DNA from: Valencia hispanica
Taxonomy: Eukaryota > Chordata > Actinopteri > Cyprinodontiformes > Valenciidae
Assembly: GCA_963556495.2 (NCBI GenBank)
Contig: OY747709.1
Span: forward strand, 16,663,900 to 16,727,899
Length of the DNA stretch: 64,000 bases
Reading direction: 5' to 3'
Shown: piece after piece, positions 1-64,000 of the stretch
How the letters are laid out: the number at the start of each line of letters is the position of its first letter
How positions within the stretch are numbered: position 1 is the first letter of the stretch
Notes under the pieces: generated by a model
What the model saw: only the letters and a program-made list of their open reading frames with translations
Told to the model about the DNA's origin: nothing
Databases searched by the model: none
Translations under genes and position numbers: made by a program

Positions 1-209
1 TTATCTGCTTGCTCAGTTGTGCAACGCGGCCTCCCACTTCTTTTTCTACTCTGGTTAGAGCCTGTTTGTGCTGTCCTCTGAAGGGAGTAGTACACACCGT
101 TGTAGGAAATCTTCAATTTCTTAGCAATTTCTCACATGGAATAGCCTTCATTTCTAAGAACAAGAATAGACTGTCGAGTTTCAGATGAAAGTTCTCTTTT
201 TCTGGCCAT
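1..209 (-). pseudogene. Tc1-like transposase, N-terminal part, with a nonsense codon
   Basis: Translation from the ATG at 209-207 gives MARKRELSSETRQSILVLRN, the helix-turn-helix DNA-binding start of a Tc1-like transposase. About 26 codons in, an in-frame TGA interrupts the frame (within GYSM*EIAKK), after which the frame continues to the window edge. The copy is therefore dead unless the stop is read through. Confidence 0.78.
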
Positions 210-621
210 TTTGAGCGTTTAATTGACCCCACAAATGTGATGCTCCAGAAACTCAATCTGCTCAAAGGAAGGTCAGTTTTGTAGCTTCTGTACCGAGCTA
301 AACTGTTTTCAGATGTGTGAACATGATTGCACAAGGGTTTTCTAATCATCAATTAGCCTTCTGAGCCAATGAGCAAACACATTGTACCATTAGAACACTG
401 GAGTGACAGTTGCTGGAAATGGGCCTCTATACACCTATGTAGATATTGCACCAAAAACCAGACATTTGCAGCTAGAATAGTCATTTACCACATTAGCAAT
501 GTATAGAGTGTATTTCTTTAAAGTTAAGACTAGTTTAAAGTTATCTTCATTGAAAAGTACAGTGCTTTTCCTTCAAAAATAAGGACATTTCAATGTGACC
601 CCAAACTTTTGAACGGTAGTG
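1..621 (-). mobile_element. Tc1-like DNA transposon, cut by the left window edge
   Basis: Reading the minus strand from 621, the element starts right after a TA dinucleotide (622-623) with a terminal repeat beginning CACTACCGTTCAAAAG. It runs through a long noncoding 5' part to a transposase start at 209. The terminus and the protein start are typical of fish Tc1-like transposons. The far end lies outside the window. Confidence 0.8.
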
Positions 622-1350
622 TAGCTTTGGTTATCTCCTTTATTGACAACTCTTCATCTAGAGCGGCTCTATCATCAGAAATCTTTTCTACTTGTGTACT
701 TTGACTTTTGTATAATTTAGCATAAAAGAAGTGTGTTTCATTAATAATCTGTTGGGTTTCATTGACTTCTTTACCTTCGTCATTAGTGATCTATAAATGA
801 TTTTGATTTGACAATTTTCTAAAAAAAATATCTTGGGCAAAAAAAATGGTAATCATAGATCTCAAAGTGTGTCTTGACAAACTCTTATTTAGCTGGTTTT
901 TTTTTTACAGATATATTTTGAGAAGAAACAAGCCTATACATTAATTAACAGTTCAAGCTGAGCATTTACGTTAAAATATGATATTTACTGTAAATATTAC
1001 AAGTTGTTCTGTGGTACAGTGTATAACATTTTGAATACCAACATCTGAAAACTTTGACTTTATAGGAAGTGGGTCATTTCTGCAGAGCTTCTTTTATTTT
1101 TTCAATCATTAAGAGTTGATTTAGGTATGATGTTTTTGCTAGTTACGAGCTGAAGACACGCAACGTGACACACAACACTAATTGGAGCACAAGAATGTAA
1201 TTCTCTGCAGTTTATCTTTCTTCAATAGAAAAACCCCCCCACCTCCAATACGTTTGCGTTTATATTCACAAGTGTGTGTTTTGCGTTGTAGCTAAAAGAC
1301 TGTTTTTGCAAAGACGGTTTACGGTGGCCTCGGCAACCGGCCCTCGGCGG

Positions 1351-1399
1351 TGTGTGTGTGTGTGCGCGTTTGTGTGCGTGTATGTGTTTGTGTGTGTGA
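1351..1399. repeat. (TG)n microsatellite, imperfect
   Basis: A run of TG dinucleotides is interrupted by CG, TT and TA units. It is simple-sequence DNA with no other support for function. Confidence 0.9.
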
Positions 1400-1510
1400 G
1401 ATGGAAGCCAACCCATCTGTTATTGCAGCCAGTGAGCTGTAATCCCGTATGTCCTAGCCCTCTGTTGCAGATTGGCAGTGACATTTCATCAACACAGGTG
1501 GCCTAGTCAT

Positions 1511-1511
<1 letters not shown>

Positions 1512-1586
<75 letters not shown>
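1512..1586. repeat. (AC)n microsatellite
   Basis: About 37 AC units without interruption, ending at the agaaatat border. Confidence 0.97.
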
Positions 1587-1590
<4 letters not shown>

Positions 1591-1634
1591 TATATGAAAG
1601 GAATGCAACTGTTGTGTCAAAATACAGTAGATAA

Positions 1635-2033
1635 TAGGGATGTAAGAAAATATTGATACACCGATATAATCGCGATATTGTATCGATATTCAAAGGCAAA
1701 ATATGGATTTAAATCATTTAAATTTTTTTAAATTTGTTTATTTTTAGGAAAATTCTCATTTTTGTAGTAAAATTAAAAGTATGACTGGTAGTTGGTGGCT
1801 GTTTTCACCTTCTTTGTTCCAGTGCATCAACTAGATCTAGTAATAATACTGGATGTGTTAAAGTATGAAACATGTTGGAGTGTTTAGAATGCTGTGACAG
1901 TTTTTCTACAGTTAAAATCAGTTTTAAAAATCACAATATGTTGCCTCACTCATAGTATCGCAATATATCGCATCTTCTCCCCTGTATCGCGATGCATATC
2001 GTATCGCCAGATTTTTACCAATACACATCCCTG
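1635..2033. mobile_element. hAT-like MITE with perfect 8-bp target duplication
   Basis: The 399-bp element begins TAGGGATGTAAG and ends ACACATCCCTG, so its ends are inverted (aGGGATGT / ACATCCCt). It is flanked by identical 8-bp sequences GTAGATAA at 1627-1634 and 2034-2041, the duplication length of hAT transposons. It has no open reading frame of note, so it must have been moved by another element's transposase. Confidence 0.82.
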
Positions 2034-2041
2034 GTAGATAA

Positions 2042-3560
2042 CATTAAAAAAGCTGTAATTCATACTGGTAACTAAATCTCTAATATCTGATATTCTTTGT
2101 TTTTTGCCAGATATTCTATTCTACACAGTGCACTAGCTACATTACAGTCTGATTGTAACCTATTTTTTCTAGTAGCTGTTTCGCTTTCTCAGCGTGGATC
2201 TGTTCCTAATTTTTGCAACAAGGTTTCAAGAAGCAGTTTCTCTGATCAGTCGCTTCTGTTGACAATGAAAGTTATGAAAGTTTCAGATTTCCCAGTGGCA
2301 GATTCATTTAAAAGGCCCTCGTCTTTCTGAACACGTTGGCTTAAGTTCTACTGGGAACTATTTTGGACCTTTCCCTGGAGTGTGTATTTGGGAATTTCAA
2401 TTGTGGTAAAGGGAAAAGTTGAAGTAAAAGTCGAAGTCATTCATACCCCTGGTGGATTTATTTACACAATAATTTTCATTTAACCAAGTCCTCTGGTAGG
2501 GCATGAGAGAGGGATCTTTTTTTTTTTTTTTTTTTTTTTTACATTTAAGTAAAAAAAAAAAAATAGCTTGTTAAATTATTTGTACCCTTCTCAATAATCA
2601 ATATAGAATCATAATGGGTATCACAGCTGTCCTTTTTTATTATTGATCAGCTATTTGCATGTCTCCGCTGGTATTTTGACGATTTATCTTTGGGTATGAG
2701 CTTTGAGGTTGGAAGGAGCTCCATAGGACTTTCTTTCCCTCTTGCTGTTTTACTGCAAGTTTAAGGGTTTTGAAGTTCTAGATCTGACAAGGAGCACCCT
2801 GTAAACTACTGAGTGAGACAACGGCTCGCTCTGCATTCTGTAAGATTTGTGACTGGATTTTTTTTTTTGTGCATAAGGGGCTAAGCTCTCATTTTAAAAG
2901 CAGCTTACTTTCTCTTCTTTAACCCCCCATCCCGACCACGTTCCATATGTTTTCAAGCGTAAGCGGAGGCAGCTTACTGCTGAAGTGACCTTGTAATCTT
3001 GATAAAGATGCAGTACATGTAATCTCAGCCGCTTTCAGACATCTGTTTGTCTTGTTATTGTGGAGTTATTAGCTTAACTTTTGAGGTAAGTTCAACAATG
3101 GTAATATTTGTGGGAAAAAAAATTGACAATAGTGTTTTTTTAAAGATGCATTTTATTTAAGGATGAAGATTTGATGAAAATTACTGGTAAGCAAAATATT
3201 GTCGTATTAAGTTAACAAATTGCGGACACAAAAGCTCATGTTAACGACATTTATGCTTTTCCATGCTTGTTTTTATTTCGTCTCACCAGACACACATCAC
3301 ACTATACAGCTTAGTTTGTAGCTATGCAAAGACCGTCCACGTTCGGGCTGATTTTTGACACTGAAGTTCAGTTTTAATCTTTCGCAAAGGAACCTAAAAA
3401 CTCATTCTGAACACAGAGGTAGTCATATCAGGGAAGGCATTGCCGACATATTACTGAGCCATTACTACACTGTCCTGGAATTTAAAAACAAATTTTCTCA
3501 TTCGGTGCACAGAATAAGCTTTATGTATCTACTGAGCCACTGCTCATTTTAGTTGCAGTA

Positions 3561-3604
<44 letters not shown>

Positions 3605-4199
3605 TATAAAAGCAAGCCAGAGAGGGTGTTCTGAGATGGGTTTTCTTTCCAACCTTTTGCTAGTTGTTTGTTCATCAGTGCCTTTGCAGTGGCTCTACCA
3701 AAACAACCAGTTCAGTTTGAAAGTATTTTGTAGAGGCACTATCACAACACCCTGGTTTTAGCGAAGCTGTAGTTGCAAGTGTGTTTGCATTTTTAAAAGT
3801 TTTATTATAGAAGCTCGAAAAACCGTCAGTCAGACATAAAATCAGTTATCCTGGTTGTTGATTAAAACTTGTACGCTTCGTTGGAAGAAAAACTATTCTG
3901 TGCTTTCTGGTAGCTTCCATCTCTTCCTCTTTTTCTTGTTATATGATTAGACATAAAAATCTGTTTCTTTTTTTTTTGTTACACAAAAGATGAGAGACAA
4001 TATCCAGCAAGTAAATGAATGAATGTTTCAATGCATCGTATGTGATTAATGAGCGTAATTTGATTATCATGGTCCTCAGCAGATGTTTCTTGCTGTATTG
4101 CTGACTCAAAATTCCATATCCTGTAAATGCTGCTTCCTTTCAGTATTATTTCCTGTCTCTAGCCATTAGCGCTCAGCTGCATTCATTAAAACCACTGGT
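2042..4199. other. AT-rich noncoding DNA, no gene recognised
   Basis: Only simple-sequence tracts stand out: a T run at about 2517-2541 and the AT repeat near 3562. Short open frames here look like chance. Confidence 0.55.
3562..3610. repeat. (AT)n microsatellite
   Basis: A run of alternating AT of about 40 bp is followed by a short degenerate tataaaatatatata tail. Confidence 0.95.
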
Positions 4200-4960
4200 G
4201 CAATTTGTCATGGGTTTGAAACACGAGTCCTTCGATCTCCTTTATTGTGAGGAGGTTCTGGCTTCTTTATTTCCAATGTTGTGCAGTCTTCTAGGAATTT
4301 CAGGTGTGTAAAGCGCCTTGCTTGCAAACACTTTTTCAGCTCGGCCAAAAAGATGTCTACGGAACTGAAATCGGGGCCTTGTTGTGATCACTCTAGAATA
4401 TTGTCTTTTTATGTCCATAAGTCTCTTGGTAACTAATTGGGTGGTATACGCAAGGGTCACGGTTTATTTGGAAGACCCACTTGTGCCCAAGCGAAAACTT
4501 CCTGGTTAATGTGTTTTTAGATGTCATCGCAATATTTCTACATTATGCTCTTCGCTCCTGATGCCAAATGCACCAGTCCCTCTTGCAGCTTTACACCCAC
4601 AAAACATGATGCTAGCTAACCCGTTTTTCACTTTTGGGGGTGGTGATCTCAGGCTTGCGAACTAGAGTGTATTGCTTCTTCATGGATAAGGGCCCTTTAG
4701 TCTGTACAGGACTCGTTTGATTCTTCTTTTTTTTTTTTTGCTCACTACATCCAGTGTCTTAACGAGGTCTTTTGCTTTTGTTCTGGTCTTTGATGCACAC
4801 ATTTTGCATCAAAAAATGTCCGTATCTGGAAAGTGGGGCCCATGTCATTTTAGAACAGATGAACCAGATCTAAGTGTGTTTGAGGTATTGCTCTAACAAT
4901 ACTTTAATCAACCAAGCTTATCTATTAAATCATCACCTGGGCTTTCCCCCAAATCGTTTA
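4200..4960 (-). mobile_element. Decayed Tc1-like transposon relic
   Basis: Read on the minus strand, the segment around 4560-4740 resembles the middle of Tc1-like transposases in fish: the region around acaaaacatgatgctag and the following gtggtgatctcaggcttgc correspond to the GGGSIMLWGC-type region and its neighbours. No intact frame or clear termini remain, so the limits are approximate. Confidence 0.45.
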
Positions 4961-5809
4961 GACACAATAATCCTAATTTAGGTAAATTTTTCATTATGCA
5001 CAATAATATTTTTTTCTTTTCTAAAATTTGTCTCTTTCATTAAAATGGCATTTAGCAAACAGAAATAATTTGGGCAATCTTAACTGATCTAAAACAGAAG
5101 TTTAGTCTGATTTAAAATAATTGAGAAGAAAAAAGTTATGTGTTGTTTTGTACAGTTTCTTTAAACATCTGGTTTCCAGTGCAAGTTACATTTTTTTGGA
5201 TTTTTATGTTCGACCTGTCTTTTATTGCTTTGAATAGAGTTCACTTTTGGTTACAGTTACTTGTCACGAAAAAAAAAAAGGATTTCAATATAGAGAAATG
5301 TTTTAAGCTTTTCTTTAAATTGACACAAATGCTTCCATTTGCTCTTTTTTTAAATAAAAAAGTGGGTTTAATTTTTTTGCCTAAATTTGTCAACTTGCAC
5401 TTGGTGTTTGCTTGTGTGGTTGCATGTTTGGGGATGGAGCCAAAATGGGGTCAACAATAGTTGTGGATCCGTTAAGGATGTTGGTACAAGTGTGTCTGTG
5501 TGTGTTTGTGCAAGCCAGGACAGGGCTTGATTAGCCCAGCAGGGCGTTGCAGTCAAGTCCAGCTGCTCTCTGCAGAAGTATGCCATGACACACAGTGAGG
5601 CCTCCAGTGAACGATCCACCAGCCAACAGAACTCTGCTCTAAAATTAATGTGACATACGGCGGGTCTTGTGTTGAGTCCCTCAGCAGTTGTGCGCAGGTT
5701 GTGTGAAAGTGCACACAGGTTGGAGGATTAACTTGTTTTAAAGTAGTGGAATGGATCTAAACGGCATCTCATGTTTATCTGATAGATTCTGTCCACTCTT
5801 TCTTTTTAG
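4961..5809 (+). other. Sequence upstream of the mib2 first coding exon
   Basis: No additional coding exon was recognised. The last 15 bases (5795-5809) form a pyrimidine tract ending in AG, a good splice acceptor, suggesting that mib2 has an upstream noncoding exon or promoter that I could not place. Confidence 0.5.
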
Positions 5810-5982
5810 TCACCCCTGCTGTATTCCCGGAAACAACGCTGGTGCCGTCTCTCCCGGCAATACCATCTGCGCGATCCGCCTCCGCCTCTCACAAGGCGCG
5901 GAGGCGAAGCAGCGGAGGTGACTGTGCTGCCAGGCCTCACTCTTTGCCCTCAGCCTGCAGGCCAGGCCTTAAAAGAGGCAGC

Positions 5983-63446
<57,464 letters not shown>

Positions 63447-64000
63447 GTGAGGGTTAATTATTCATTATTATTAAATGATAGGTTACTGTTTTTCTGCTTA
63501 GAATTACAAAGGCATTGTTGAACAGAAACTAATCCAAAAAGGCGTCAGGATCTTGGGCGAATGATTTTTGAATCTTATTATATTGAGGATTTTAGCAGAA
63601 AAAGCCCTGAAATTTTCACACAAACAGGTGGAAGCTATTGAGACCTTAAATTCCTGTACTCATGATGAAGGTAAAAAACCAAGAAGCAAAGCTTCAAGAT
63701 TTGCTGACCGAGCCTCTCAAAATATACCTGCTACAGTGTTTACATTTACTCTCAACTGCGCTACTCGGGTATTTCAAAGGTTTTTGGACATTATGTATTT
63801 TTTCTTTTTTTTCTGACAAGCTTTCACTTCGACACTTAATTTCAAGTTGATATAGTTTGTTTTTTCTTAGTATGCCACTAAAGTCCTAATACCTGAACCT
63901 GTCCAAATAAGCAAAATTAAATATAATGTAGTTAAGAGCTTGAAGTGACAGTTACAAAACAAAGAGGAACAAAATGACCCCTAGAGGAGTCAACATAAGC
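63447..64000. other. mib2 intron 14, truncated by the window edge
   Basis: Begins with the donor gtgagg. Contains no recognisable feature; the next mib2 exon is outside the window. Confidence 0.6.

Larger units (their letters stand above)
624..1634. other. No gene seen; AT-rich DNA with two dinucleotide microsatellites
   Basis: No coding potential or recognisable mobile-element ends were found apart from the TG-rich tract at 1351-1399 and the AC tract at 1512-1586. Confidence 0.6.

Noticed and set aside
1454..1699. Valine-cysteine repeat frame
   Set aside because: It is a translation of the AC microsatellite.

Overview
The window is vertebrate, almost certainly teleost, genomic DNA. It has one spliced host gene with GT-AG exons, long AT-rich introns, many Tc1-like DNA transposons, fish-type LINE tails and tRNA-derived SINEs, and one complete proviral locus. 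No bacterial-style operon, CRISPR array or rRNA gene was seen. All identifications come from reading the sequence and from remembered family features; no database search was run.

The host gene is mib2 (mind bomb 2, an E3 ubiquitin ligase of the Notch pathway) on the + strand. Fourteen coding exons were placed between 5983 and 63446. Every junction has an AG acceptor and GT donor, and all phases agree, giving 733 uninterrupted codons. In order they encode a first MIB/HERC2 domain, a ZZ zinc finger, a second MIB/HERC2 domain, the MIB repeat region, and a series of ankyrin repeats. The C-terminal ankyrin end and the RING fingers expected of mib2 lie beyond the right edge. The gene is stretched by two introns of about 20 kb each (10860-30696 and 42677-62921), both filled with transposable elements.

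Layout: 1-5809 is upstream or intron DNA with a Tc1-like fragment, a hAT-like MITE and microsatellites. 5810-6205 is the first coding exon. 6206-10687 (intron 1) holds a LINE reverse-transcriptase fragment split by a Tc1-like element and followed by an inverted second RT fragment. 10860-30696 (intron 2) holds a TTAA-flanked element carrying a nested Tc1 element with an intact transposase, a second intact Tc1-like element with terminal repeats of about 285 bp, two decayed Tc1-like elements, several MITEs, two SINEs and a 312-bp GA microsatellite. 30697-42676 holds exons 3-12, separated by smaller introns with Tc1 relics, a MITE and a reversed LINE tail. 42677-62921 (intron 12) holds a Tc1-like element cut in two by a 9999-bp endogenous retrovirus. 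62922-63446 holds exons 13 and 14.

The most informative object is the retrovirus (44963-54961, minus strand, antisense to mib2). Its 544-bp LTRs differ at only 3 positions. It is flanked by a 4-bp ATAA duplication and sits inside a copy of the same Tc1-like family that is present intact at 15128-16758, so the empty site can be read directly. Its gag and pol frames are joined in frame through a single UGA codon. gag carries one frame break, the integrase C-terminus is missing, and env survives only as a short broken 3' remnant. I found no new multi-gene system. The novelty here is in the nested mobile elements and in details of the provirus.
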